From MED660 sp002691025 (GTDB lineage: Bacteria > Myxococcota_A > UBA9160 > UBA4427): a stretch of DNA of 64,000 nt. Each line of letters begins with the position of its first letter. Position 1 is the stretch's first letter. Position numbers and translations under genes: made by a program. The notes beneath the pieces were generated by a model. That model searched no databases. It worked only from the letters and a program-made list of their open reading frames with translations, and was not told where the DNA came from. Positions 9,159 to 17,555 of the stretch are shown here, piece by piece. Location: NCBI GenBank assembly GCA_002170485.2, contig NHDZ02000034.1, forward strand, positions 37,607 through 101,606, written 5' to 3'.

Positions 9159-10508
9159 TCAGAGAATGTACTGGGACAGNTCCTGATCCTCGACCAGCTC
9201 TCCCAGCTTCTCCTTCACGTGGCCCGAATCGATAATCACCTGGCGCGGCGGTAGATCCGGGGCGTCGAAGCTCAAATCATCCAGCAGACGCTCCATCACC
9301 GTATGAAGTCGACGGGCTCCGATGTCCGCACTTCGTTCGTTGATACTGGCCGCAAAATCCGCGATCGCCTCCACGCCATCATCCTGGAATATCAACTCGA
9401 TGCCCTCGGTGGCCATGAGGGCCGAGTATTGCCGAACCAATGAGTTGGTCGGCTCCGTCAGGATTCGGACCAGATCGTCCCGGGTCAGGCTGGCCAATTC
9501 CACCCGGATCGGAAAACGTCCCTGCAGCTCCGGAATCAGATCCGAAGGCTTCGAGAGATGGAAAGCCCCCGCCGCAATGAAGAGGATGTGATCCGTCACG
9601 ACGGGACCGTGTTTGGTCTGCACCGTCGATCCTTCGACGATGGGGAGTAGATCCCTTTGCACGCCCTCACGAGAGACATCGGGGCCCTGCTTGCCACCAC
9701 TCCCCACAGCCACCTTATCGATTTCATCCACGAAAACGATGCCGCTCTGCTCTACCCGTGAGACGGCCAGTTCCCTGACTTCGTCCGGGTCCACAAGTCG
9801 AGTGGCTTCTTCATTCGTGTAGGCGATTCGNGCATCCGCCACACTCATCCGCCTGCGTTTNGTCTGGTTGGGGAACATGCCACCCATCAGGTCCTTGAAC
9901 TGAACCCCCATTTCTTCCATGCCCTGAGGCGTCATGATGGACATGGAAGGGCCGGAGCCTTCTTCGGTGAGCTCCACCTCGATTTCACGTTCATCGAGCT
10001 CACCCAGTCTCAGCAATTTCTCGAGCTTGACTCGAGTGGGGTTCTCCTCATCCGCGGTCTCATTGGGCGAAGCCGCGATGGGCGCAGGGGGCAGGAGTGC
10101 ATCGAGGACCCTCTCCTCGGCTCGCTCTTCGGCCTTGGCGATCACGCTCTTCTTCAACTCTTCCGTCACCAGGCCGATGGAAAGTTCAGTCAGGTCCCGG
10201 ATGATGGACTCCACATCCCGACCCACGTAGCCGACCTCTGTAAACTTCGAAGCCTCGACCTTGATGAAGGGGGCCTGCGCCAATCGGGCCAACCTCCGGG
10301 CGATCTCGGTCTTTCCGACCCCCGTCGCGCCGATCATGATGATGTTCTTGGGTGCAATCTCGTCCCGTAGCTCTTCCGGAACCTGTTGTCGNCGCCAGCG
10401 GTTGCGCAAAGCAATCGCAACGGATCTCTTGGCTTCACGCTGACCGACGATGTAGCGGTCCAGTTCGGAAACAGTTTCGCGAGGGGTAAAGGTCGGGGTT
10501 TCATTCAC
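9159..10508 (-). CDS. hslU: HslU, ATPase subunit of the HslUV protease
   Basis: AAA+ unfoldase that feeds substrates to HslV. It contains Walker A GATGVGKT at residues 60-67, Walker B IVFVDEIDK near residue 257, the acidic intermediate domain inserted between them, and the family's C-terminal LSQYIL, whose tail docks into HslV on activation. Length 449 is typical. The ATG overlaps the hslV stop by 4 nt (ATGA), so the subunits are translationally coupled, consistent with their fixed stoichiometry in the complex. A few Ns give X residues but the frame is intact. Confidence 0.98.
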   Translation of the reverse strand: MNETPTFTPRETVSELDRYIVGQREAKRSVAIALRNRWXRQQVPEELRDEIAPKNIIMIGATGVGKTEIARRLARLAQAPFIKVEASKFTEVGYVGRDVESIIRDLTELSIGLVTEELKKSVIAKAEERAEERVLDALLPPAPIAASPNETADEENPTRVKLEKLLRLGELDEREIEVELTEEGSGPSMSIMTPQGMEEMGVQFKDLMGGMFPNQXKRRRMSVADXRIAYTNEEATRLVDPDEVRELAVSRVEQSGIVFVDEIDKVAVGSGGKQGPDVSREGVQRDLLPIVEGSTVQTKHGPVVTDHILFIAAGAFHLSKPSDLIPELQGRFPIRVELASLTRDDLVRILTEPTNSLVRQYSALMATEGIELIFQDDGVEAIADFAASINERSADIGARRLHTVMERLLDDLSFDAPDLPPRQVIIDSGHVKEKLGELVEDQXLSQYIL

Positions 10509-11053
10509 GGCAGAGTCTCTATCTTTATGGAGTCATTGGTATAGATGCAGATTTCAGCGGCCACACGCAGGGCCTCGGCGGCAATNTCCTGAGCCGAGAG
10601 NTCCGTGTGACGNGACAACGCCCGAGCGGCCGCCAGAGCATAGGACCCGCCCGAGCCAATCGCTGCCACCCCGTCGTCCGGCTCGATCACATCCCCATTG
10701 CCGGACACCACCAGCAAGGTTTCAGGATCTGCCACCAGCAGCATGGCCTCGAGCCGACGAAGCATCCGGTCGGTGCGCCAATCCCGCGCGAGTTCCACCG
10801 ACGCCCGGCGAACATTCCCAGGATAGGTCTCGAACTTGCCTTCCAGACGCTCCAGCAAGGTCAACGCATCAGCGACGCCTCCNGCNAAGCCCACAACGGC
10901 CTTGCCTTTGGCGATCCGGCGAACCTTTTCNGCTCCCTGTTTCATCACCATTTCGCCCACCGTCACCTGACCGTCTGCGGCCATCGCCACTTCGCCGTCG
11001 CGCAGAACCGCCACTACGGTGGTCGCGCGAACTCGGGGACCCTCTTCCGTCAT
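10505..11053 (-). CDS. hslV: HslV, peptidase subunit of the HslUV protease
   Basis: Threonine peptidase of the proteasome beta family that forms the double hexamer degraded into by HslU. The active N-terminal threonine lies in RATTVVAVLRDGEVAMAADG, at residue 11 or 12 of the encoded protein, so a propeptide of about ten residues must be removed; in many species it is only a few residues. GSGGSYALAAARAL near the C-terminus is the conserved helix. Length 182 is normal. The start overlaps the xerC stop by 4 nt (ATGA) and its stop overlaps hslU the same way. Confidence 0.97.
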   Translation of the reverse strand: MTEEGPRVRATTVVAVLRDGEVAMAADGQVTVGEMVMKQGXEKVRRIAKGKAVVGXXGGVADALTLLERLEGKFETYPGNVRRASVELARDWRTDRMLRRLEAMLLVADPETLLVVSGNGDVIEPDDGVAAIGSGGSYALAAARALXRHTXLSAQXIAAEALRVAAEICIYTNDSIKIETLP

Positions 11054-12063
11054 TCGTCTTTCTCCCTTTCGCTTTCCTGTGCCCCGTGTCTCTCGGAGAG
11101 GTCTCTTCCGCTCTCCGAAGACGAATCCCGAGAGCCTTCTCGAGCCCGGGGGTGCGCGCGATCATAGACCTGACGCAAGTGTTCCACTGAAACCGCTGTG
11201 TACTTCTGGGTTGTCGATAGACTCGCGTGCCCCAGGAGCTCCTGGATTTCTCGCAGGTCTGCCCCCATGTCCAGCAGGTGGGTAGCATAGCTGTGGCGGA
11301 GGCGGTGCGGGTGTACATGATCTTGTATCCCTCCCTCCTTCCCGCGCTTTTCNAGNACCCGCCTGACGTCGCGCGCTCCGAGTCTGCTCGGAGGCCCGAC
11401 CTTCTTGTTCCGACGCAACGCGATGAAAAGAGGTTCCCCGAGCACGCCCGGATGCCGACGCACCTCGAGCCACGCCTCTAGAGCCGATCGAGCCTGCTGC
11501 GGAATCGGCACGACTCTTTCCTTTCCGCCCTTGCCCATGACCCGGGCGTCTCCCCGGTGAAGATCCACATCCCGCACGTCCAAAGCCACCAACTCGCCCA
11601 CGCGAAGTCCTGTGCCGTAGAGCAATTCCACCACCGCGGAATCGCGCAATCGCGCGAGAATCTGACGCGGCGAGAGTTCCTCAGCCGGCGGAGCCGGACT
11701 TTCATCCGCCAGAGCAAAACAATCATCCACCGAAAGGGGACGAGGCGCCCTCTTGGGTGTCTTGGGCAGAGGCAGGCCTCCGGTCGGGTCCAGTGCCACG
11801 TGCCCCTCTCTTTGCAGAAAACGGAAGAAGGCCCTGACCCCCGCCAGACGACGCCCCAGGGTTGAAGCGCTTCGCTCNCCATAGAGTCCGGAAAGCCAGC
11901 TTCGGATCAGCTCCGCATCGACCTGTTCTGGCTCGGTGGCCTCCCCGNCAAAGTCCGCCAACTGCGCCACATCCGACAGATAGGCTCGGCGCGTATGCAC
12001 CGAAAAAGCGCGCTCTACACGCAGATAGCGCTCAAAGTCTTCGCTGGCTTCCTTCCACTTCAT
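11050..12063 (-). CDS. xerC: XerC-type tyrosine recombinase
   Basis: Site-specific recombinase expected to resolve chromosome dimers at dif with a partner XerD (not in the window). The N-terminal SAM-like core-binding domain (about residues 1-90) precedes the catalytic domain. The tetrad plus nucleophile is visible: Arg in GTGLRVGELVAL, HPHRLRHSYATH (HxxR), His in LLGHASLSTTQKY, and the nucleophile Tyr of QKYTAVS. At 337 residues it is longer than the usual ~300 because of a charged tail rich in Arg, Ser and Glu after the catalytic Tyr region. Position between trmFO and hslV is a well-known arrangement for xerC in several phyla. Overlaps with both neighbours are ATGA. Confidence 0.93.
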   Translation of the reverse strand: MKWKEASEDFERYLRVERAFSVHTRRAYLSDVAQLADFXGEATEPEQVDAELIRSWLSGLYXERSASTLGRRLAGVRAFFRFLQREGHVALDPTGGLPLPKTPKRAPRPLSVDDCFALADESPAPPAEELSPRQILARLRDSAVVELLYGTGLRVGELVALDVRDVDLHRGDARVMGKGGKERVVPIPQQARSALEAWLEVRRHPGVLGEPLFIALRRNKKVGPPSRLGARDVRRXXEKRGKEGGIQDHVHPHRLRHSYATHLLDMGADLREIQELLGHASLSTTQKYTAVSVEHLRQVYDRAHPRAREGSRDSSSESGRDLSERHGAQESEREKDE

Positions 12064-13418
12064 ACGCCCTGCCCCTCTTCGAGCAGTCGATAGGCCTCCA
12101 TGGCCTCAAGGGCGCGAGCCCCCAGGAGTTCATTCTTTTCGCGCTTGGATCGCTTCTTGCGCCCACGCGGAACCGGTCCCTCAAGCGGCGGAAAGAGCCC
12201 GAAGTTCACATTCATCGGCTGGAAATGAGCCGGAGGGGCCTCCCTCAAATGAGTCATGAGAGCCCCGTGTGCCGTCTCACGCGGGACATCGAGACGATCT
12301 TGACCGAGCATGGCCCACGCCACGTTTCGACCGGCAATGCCACCCAAAGCCGCCGATTCGACATAGCCCTCCACACCGGCCATCTGTCCTGCCAGATAGA
12401 GNCCGGGACGCGCATGGAGTTCAAGAGACGGTGCCAGTCGCTTCGGAGCATTCACNTACGTNTTCCGATGAACCGAACCGAAGCGGGCGAAAACCGCCTT
12501 CTCNAGNCCCGGAAGGGAACGGAAGATCCTCTTCTGTTCGCCCATCTTGAGTTTTGTCTGGAAACCNACCAGGTTGAAGAGCGTCCCCTCTCGATCCTCC
12601 TGACGAAGCTGCACCACCGCGAAAGGACGTTTCCCTGTGCGAGGATCAATCAGACCCACCGGCTTCATGGGACCAAAGGAAAGGGTCTGCGGACCGCGAC
12701 GGGCCATCTCNTCAATGGGAAGGCAGCCCTCGAAGTAGAGGTCCTTTTCGAATGGGTGAAGCGCGATCTGATCGGCCGCCATGATCTCGGCAACAAAGCC
12801 CTGATATTCATCCTCGTTCAGGGGAACATTGAGATAGTCACCCTCCCCTTCTTCGTANCGAGAAGCGCGGAAGACCACCGTATGATCAATCGAATCTGCG
12901 TACAGGGTGGGAGCAATCGCGTCGTAGAAATAGAGATACTGTTCCCCCAGCATGGACTGCAGGTCGCGCGCCATTTCGGGCGCCGTCAAAGGTCCCGTCG
13001 CCAGGACGACAAAGGGATCGTCAGGAATGCTTTCAACCAGTTCTCGGCGAATCTCGATCAAGGGGTGCTCAGAAACCCGGCGGGTCACACCGGCTGAAAA
13101 TGAATTGCGATCCACAGCCAGGGCTCGACCGGCGGGCACCGCACATTCGTCCGCCACTTGCATGATCAGGGAGCCCAGGCAGCGCATCTCTTCTTTGAGA
13201 AGCCCGATGGCATTGTGGGTTCCACTCGCTCGAAACGAATTACTACACACCAACTCAGCGAGGTCTTCAGAAACATGCGCCGGAGATAGCCGCTCGGGTT
13301 TCATGTCGTACAAGGTGACCGGCACGCCGCGCTCAGCCGCTTGCCACGCTGCTTCGCAGCCTGCAAGGCCGCCTCCGATCACCACCAGCCGACTTTGTCC
13401 CGACGAATTGGCACTCAT
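12060..13418 (-). CDS. trmFO: TrmFO, folate-dependent tRNA m5U54 methyltransferase
   Basis: Flavoenzyme that methylates U54 of tRNA using methylenetetrahydrofolate and reduced FAD. The N-terminal Rossmann motif VIGGGLAGCEAAW binds FAD. The two reactive cysteines are visible in ELVCSNSFR and FEGCLPI, and GYVESAALGGIAGRN is a C-terminal flavin contact. I prefer the ATG at 13418 (MSANSSGQS, after GGGAAG); a GTG at 13448 would add ten residues. The C-terminus is Lys/Arg-rich (RGRKKRSKREK) followed by a helical tail. It heads the minus-strand run and its stop overlaps xerC by 4 nt. About ten Ns give X residues. Confidence 0.95.
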   Translation of the reverse strand: MSANSSGQSRLVVIGGGLAGCEAAWQAAERGVPVTLYDMKPERLSPAHVSEDLAELVCSNSFRASGTHNAIGLLKEEMRCLGSLIMQVADECAVPAGRALAVDRNSFSAGVTRRVSEHPLIEIRRELVESIPDDPFVVLATGPLTAPEMARDLQSMLGEQYLYFYDAIAPTLYADSIDHTVVFRASXYEEGEGDYLNVPLNEDEYQGFVAEIMAADQIALHPFEKDLYFEGCLPIXEMARRGPQTLSFGPMKPVGLIDPRTGKRPFAVVQLRQEDREGTLFNLXGFQTKLKMGEQKRIFRSLPXXEKAVFARFGSVHRXTXVNAPKRLAPSLELHARPXLYLAGQMAGVEGYVESAALGGIAGRNVAWAMLGQDRLDVPRETAHGALMTHLREAPPAHFQPMNVNFGLFPPLEGPVPRGRKKRSKREKNELLGARALEAMEAYRLLEEGQGV

Positions 13419-13560
13419 CTTCCCGCTCGCTCCCGACTTTCCATCCACTTGAACCCTGAGGGAGCAAAGAGGTCTGCCCTGCTCCGCTCCCCATGAAATC
13501 TGACGCCCCTCTAGATTAGCTCACTGAACAATCCCATCGAATGCAGCCTGCCCAACAGGG

Positions 13561-13601
13561 GCTCTGGGGCTCTATACTGCGGGAAAGACAGCCCCACGAG
13601 C
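13561..13601 (+). promoter_or_regulatory. Inverted repeat enclosing a -10-like TATACT upstream of the CoA transferase
   Basis: TGGGGCT at 13565-13571 pairs with AGCCCCA at 13590-13596, and an outer GCTC (13561-13564) pairs with GAGC (13598-13601) with one bulged base. TATACT (13573-13578) lies in the interval and could be a -10 box. The element ends 42 bp before the CoA transferase ATG and lies in the divergent gap from trmFO. It could be a repressor operator or an RNA hairpin. No good -35 is seen, so promoter assignment is tentative. Confidence 0.35.
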
Positions 13602-13643
13602 TGGGCGAAACCGGGCACCTTCAAAACGGGGAGGAATCAGGAT

Positions 13644-14846
13644 ATGGCGGGACCGCTTGAGGGGATCCGGGTCGTCGACGTTTCAGCCGTGGTATCCGGC
13701 CCACTCTGTACCATGATGCTGGCCGACCAGGGAGCCGAGGTGATCAAGATCGAATCCCTGATTCCCGGAGAGGTCTTGCGCCTCTCGCCTTTCGCCCGTG
13801 GTGGACTCACTTCCTTCTACACAAACTGCAACCGGAACAAAAGAGCCATCGCCCTGGATCTCACCCGGGAGGAAGGCCTCGAGGTTGTCTTGAAACTCGT
13901 CCGGCAGGCCGACGTGTTTGTGCAGAACTGGCGACCCGGAGCGGCTGGGCGCCTCGGGCTCGATGAGCCGAGCCTGCGAGCCATCAATCCGGAACTGATC
14001 TACTGCTCGATCTCGGGCTATGGCCCCGACGGCCCCTACAGTCAGCGAAGGGTCTACGACCCGATCATCCAGGGCTTGTCGGGTCACGCCGCCGTCCAGA
14101 TCAACCCCCAATTGCCCATCCGCGATCTGGTCCGCAACATCGTGGCCGATAAATCGAGTGCGTATACCGCCGCCCAGGCCATCAGTGCGGCTCTCTTTGC
14201 CCGGGAAAGAGGCCAGGGAGGTCAACACATCCAGGTCCCCATGATCGATGCGTCCCTCGCATTCTTCTGGGCCGACGGGATGCTGGCCCACACCTTCACG
14301 GGCGATGATCCGCCCGGCGGAAGAACCCTCTACGAAACCTATCGCCTCAGCGAAACCCAGGATGGACACCTGATCTATTTCGTCGCCACAGACGCCGAAT
14401 TCCACGGTCTCTTCCGCGCCCTTGGCCATCCCGAATGGGTCGATGACCCTCGCTTTGACACCGTGGCAGCGAGGTATCAGCAAGAGAACGCCGAGGCCCT
14501 CGGCGAAAAAATCCAGGAAGCCCAACTCGGGTTCACGACCGAGGATCTGCTGGAGAGAATGCTCGCCGAGGACGTGCCCTGCGGACCGGTCCTGGGCCTC
14601 GACGAGATCTTCAATGACCCCCAACTGATCCACAATGAGTCCATCCTCGAGTTCGAACACCCCACGGCAGGCCCCTACCGTCAGGCCAGACCGGCTGCGC
14701 GCTTTGACAAGACTCCCCAGGATCCGACACGCCGGATGCCACCTCTCCACGGAGAGCACACCGACGAAGTCTTGAGCGAGCTCGGCTACTCAGAGTCCGA
14801 GATCGAGGTCATGCGGGAAGCCGGCACCCTTCTCGAAAAACCCTGA
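13644..14846 (+). CDS. CaiB/BaiF (type III) CoA transferase family protein
   Basis: A 400-residue family III CoA transferase. The start GPLEGIRVVDVSAVVSGPLC, then MLADQGAEVIKIE, NRNKRAIALDL and GPDGPYSQRRVYDP are characteristic. The catalytic aspartate expected in this family falls in the LPIRDLVRN-type segment near residue 160. These enzymes move CoA between organic acids (carnitine, formyl/oxalyl, bile acid, alpha-methylacyl substrates); the substrate cannot be read from sequence. A strong ribosome site (GGGGAGGAA) precedes the ATG. The neighbouring minus-strand SDR and SnoaL-like genes and the DUF1214 gene suggest a small catabolic cluster for a lipophilic compound (inference). Confidence 0.9.
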   Translation: MAGPLEGIRVVDVSAVVSGPLCTMMLADQGAEVIKIESLIPGEVLRLSPFARGGLTSFYTNCNRNKRAIALDLTREEGLEVVLKLVRQADVFVQNWRPGAAGRLGLDEPSLRAINPELIYCSISGYGPDGPYSQRRVYDPIIQGLSGHAAVQINPQLPIRDLVRNIVADKSSAYTAAQAISAALFARERGQGGQHIQVPMIDASLAFFWADGMLAHTFTGDDPPGGRTLYETYRLSETQDGHLIYFVATDAEFHGLFRALGHPEWVDDPRFDTVAARYQQENAEALGEKIQEAQLGFTTEDLLERMLAEDVPCGPVLGLDEIFNDPQLIHNESILEFEHPTAGPYRQARPAARFDKTPQDPTRRMPPLHGEHTDEVLSELGYSESEIEVMREAGTLLEKP

Positions 14847-14871
14847 ACGTCACGGAGCCCGGCCTTACGCG

Positions 14872-15663
14872 CTAGAGCGCCGTATATCCACCGTCCGCCA
14901 TGACGGCCGAACCGGTGACGAACGACGCATCGTCCGAAAGAAGAAAAGCCACCACACCGGCGATCTCTGCGGGGTCCGCAGCACGGGGAAGAGCCACCGG
15001 CGGGCGCTGCCGCGGCAGACGCTCCCCACTCGGGGTCGCCGCTCCGACATGGTCCTCGCGACTGTGTTCACCGAGAGAGGTCTTCACCGCTCCGGGGCAG
15101 ATGCAATTCGCTCGAATGCCTTTGGCGCCGTAGTCCACCGCGATCTGCCGAGTCAGCTGGAGTACGCCTCCCTTGCTCGCCGCATAACTGGCCGCCGACC
15201 CGCCTGCCCCCACCACCACTGAGGCAATGGACCCCGTGGTCACGATGGCGCCCTGCCCGGCCGTAAGCATCAGGGGGAGACAATGCTTCGCCAGCAGGAA
15301 GACCCCGGTCAGATTGACGCGCAGTACAGCCTCCCAATCCTCAAGGGTGGTTTCATGGATCCAACCCGCGCCGGCTGTGCCGGCGTTGGCAAAAAGGCAG
15401 TCTACGCCCCCGAGTTCCACCGAAGCGCGGGACACCGCCGCCGCAACCTGGCCTTCGTCAGCGACATCACACTCAACGCCAAGCGCCTTTCCTCCGGACT
15501 CAAGAATCTCCTGCGAAACCGCTTCGGCCAAAGCGCCGCGTTTGTCCAGGATGGCCACCCGAGCGCCCTCCTCGGCCAGTCGCAGCGAAGCCGCTCGACC
15601 AATCCCACTCCCCCCTCCGGAGATCACCACCGAACGCCCTTCCAATCGTTGACCCTTCATCAT
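14872..15663 (-). CDS. Short-chain dehydrogenase/reductase (SDR family)
   Basis: Classical SDR of 263 residues. The NAD(P)-binding motif is GGGSGIGRA (residues 16-24) and CDVADEGQ supplies the adenine-binding acidic residue. NAG appears in LFANAGTAG, the catalytic serine lies in TGSIAS, and YAASK gives the Tyr/Lys pair. The Asp after the second strand (LDKRG) favours NAD over NADP. Substrate unknown. It overlaps the SnoaL-like gene by 4 nt (ATGATGA), so the two form an operon; the pairing of an SDR with a SnoaL/NTF2 protein is common in steroid and aromatic metabolism. Confidence 0.92.
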   Translation of the reverse strand: MMKGQRLEGRSVVISGGGSGIGRAASLRLAEEGARVAILDKRGALAEAVSQEILESGGKALGVECDVADEGQVAAAVSRASVELGGVDCLFANAGTAGAGWIHETTLEDWEAVLRVNLTGVFLLAKHCLPLMLTAGQGAIVTTGSIASVVVGAGGSAASYAASKGGVLQLTRQIAVDYGAKGIRANCICPGAVKTSLGEHSREDHVGAATPSGERLPRQRPPVALPRAADPAEIAGVVAFLLSDDASFVTGSAVMADGGYTAL

Positions 15664-16103
15664 GAGGACTCATCGCGGCGGACGAAATCAACCTGAATCT
15701 CACGGTGGGAGATCCGCCAGCCTTCTTCGGTCCGCACAAACCGGTCCCGGTACTCGCCCACCATGGCGGGCCCTTCGAGCGGAGAGACCGAACGACCTTC
15801 TTCGCCATCGTGGCGATAGAGAGTGAGGTAGACCGTGCCTTCCGCGTGATCGGCATCCACTATGTCGAGGAAGAAGTTGTTGCACACGTGACGGGACATC
15901 CGGGCCACATTGGCTTGACGGAACGCCATGGCTTTCCGGATGGCTTCGCGACCGTCCATGGTCACTTCCGGGGACGTCCAGACGCCGTCNTCCGTGAAGA
16001 GTTCTGCAATTCGCTCGGCCTCACCGTGATCTACGAAGTGGCAATAAGCCGTCACCAGTCGTTCGCAATCACGCTCGATCAGAACCTTCTCACTTTGATC
16101 CAC
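15660..16103 (-). CDS. SnoaL-like/NTF2-fold protein
   Basis: A 147-residue protein with the layout of SnoaL_4-type NTF2-like proteins: an N-terminal helix pair (CERLVTAYCHFVDHGEAERI), AELFTxDGVWTSP, GREAIRKAMAFRQ, then the beta sheet (HVCNNFFLDIVDADHAEGTV, then YLTLY) and the terminal strand EEGWRISHREI. Family members act as ketosteroid isomerase-like enzymes, cyclases or dioxygenase small subunits, or simply bind small ligands. No assignment finer than the fold is justified. First gene of a two-gene operon with the SDR downstream; it diverges from the DUF1214 gene across a 165-bp gap. Confidence 0.8.
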   Translation of the reverse strand: MDQSEKVLIERDCERLVTAYCHFVDHGEAERIAELFTXDGVWTSPEVTMDGREAIRKAMAFRQANVARMSRHVCNNFFLDIVDADHAEGTVYLTLYRHDGEEGRSVSPLEGPAMVGEYRDRFVRTEEGWRISHREIQVDFVRRDESS

Positions 16104-16268
16104 AAAGCCNCCTTCTCGTGATCGCCCATGCAGGCTCTCACCGCGTCATGTCCCGATCGAGCATAGACGATCCGCTTGCATATTCCGCATGGAACCCGAC
16201 AGCGAGAGTTCGAAGCCTCCTTCGCTATCGTATCGGCACAATGAAATGCCAACGACTCGGAGCAAAAC

Positions 16269-17483
16269 ATGGCTGATCGAGCGCGCGAAAGGCTGGTGGA
16301 CGGACAGGCCTGGGATGACTTCTGCGACACCCTGAAGGTCGCGGGGCATGTCATTGACGACTTCGGCGACGAGCCCAGCGATCAAGAACGCGCCGAGTGG
16401 TACCGCTACCTCACGCGAATGGTCCGAAACGGCTTTGAACGCATGGTGGAAAACTGCGAACCCGAGCGTCCCCGGCTTCGTGATGCACCTTGGCGACAAA
16501 GCATCAATGTCCAGAGCCCCGACCAGGATCACCTCATGTGCGAATTCGTCGACGGTCGNCACGAGTATCGCATCAGCGGACATCGAGGCACTCTTCCGTA
16601 CTTCATCATTGCCACCTGGACCGCGCCCCAGCCCCCGGATCTCGCCAGCCGAAACTGGGCCGAGTTGGGTGTCGATGGCCTGGCGGATTTCGACCCGACC
16701 CACCTCAAGACCACCTCCTTCCTCCACAGTGGCGAGATCGATTTCGACGACGAGGGCCGCTTTGAAGTCATCTTGAGCCAGACGCCTCGCGAGAAGAACT
16801 GGGTGGCGCTGGAAGAATCCACCACGGGCGTCTTGATCCGGACCCTCTACGCCAACCGGGAAGACACCGTCCCTCCCCGCATGCGGATCGAGAGACTGGA
16901 CCGGCCGAAACCCCGGCCCTTGGAGCCCGAAGAAATGAGCGCCGGACTCGCGAAAGCGGGCCAGATCGTGCTGGGCTACGCCGAACTCGTGCGGGCCTGG
17001 TGGCAGAACAATCTCTCTCAAAGGCCCAACTCCATCGACTTCTCGGAAGCCACCTACCTCAGCAATGGAGGCGTACTGGACCGTCTTCACGGATTCGGAG
17101 CCTGGCAGAAGGACAAGGACGAGGCCCTGGTGATCCGCTTTTCTCCGCCCGAGTGCGAGTACTGGATCTTCCAGGTCTGCAATCGNTGGCAGGAGAACCT
17201 GGACGTCTACGAAGACGGCCAGGGCTACATCACGAAGTTCACCGCTCGCCACGAAGAAGACGGCTCGGTCCTGGCCATTCTATCGGATCGAGACCCGGGT
17301 CTCGGTGGAAACTGGATCGACTCCTTCCAACACGAAGCGGGTGTTTTCAGCCTGCGCTTGATCCAGACCGAGGGTGGATCCCCCATCAGGATCCACCGCG
17401 TGAACCTGGAATCTCTTGAGGAAAAGGGTTGGCGCACCCTGGAAGACGCTGAGCCCATCGCAAGCGGCATCGTCACCGACTGA
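16269..17483 (+). CDS. DUF1214 domain-containing protein
   Basis: A 404-residue protein without signal peptide. The C-terminal third resembles DUF1214: YWIFQVCNxWQENLDVYEDGQ, a strand-rich segment, ILSDRDPGLGGNWIDSFQHE and the terminal FSLRLIQTEG. The N-terminal half (FEPxEWYRYLTRMVRNGFER-like helices, then YFIIATW strands) resembles uncharacterised proteins of actinobacterial and proteobacterial catabolic clusters. No catalytic motif is recognisable. The gene stands alone on the plus strand, divergent from the SnoaL/SDR operon, and may share its regulation. The assignment to DUF1214 is by recall of the family pattern and would need a profile search. Confidence 0.6.
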   Translation: MADRARERLVDGQAWDDFCDTLKVAGHVIDDFGDEPSDQERAEWYRYLTRMVRNGFERMVENCEPERPRLRDAPWRQSINVQSPDQDHLMCEFVDGXHEYRISGHRGTLPYFIIATWTAPQPPDLASRNWAELGVDGLADFDPTHLKTTSFLHSGEIDFDDEGRFEVILSQTPREKNWVALEESTTGVLIRTLYANREDTVPPRMRIERLDRPKPRPLEPEEMSAGLAKAGQIVLGYAELVRAWWQNNLSQRPNSIDFSEATYLSNGGVLDRLHGFGAWQKDKDEALVIRFSPPECEYWIFQVCNXWQENLDVYEDGQGYITKFTARHEEDGSVLAILSDRDPGLGGNWIDSFQHEAGVFSLRLIQTEGGSPIRIHRVNLESLEEKGWRTLEDAEPIASGIVTD

Positions 17484-17502
17484 AACGGAAAACGGCCTGA
17501 CC

Positions 17503-17523
17503 CTCGGCGAGGAATCGCCGGAG
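17503..17523. terminator. Hairpin between the convergent DUF1214 and cytochrome genes
   Basis: CTCGGCGA pairs with TCGCCGGAG around a GGAA tetraloop, with one bulged C. It lies 20 bp past the DUF1214 stop and 33 bp from the cytochrome stop. There is no following T tract, so if it terminates transcription it would be a weak or factor-assisted signal. Confidence 0.35.
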
Positions 17524-17555
17524 GCAGACCGTCTTCCAAGATCAAACCGACTCGG

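Noticed and set aside
13683..14759. 358-codon minus-strand frame
   Set aside because: Antisense shadow of the CoA transferase gene; GC-rich codon use leaves long open antisense frames.
16146..17252. 368-codon minus-strand frame
   Set aside because: Antisense shadow of the DUF1214 gene.
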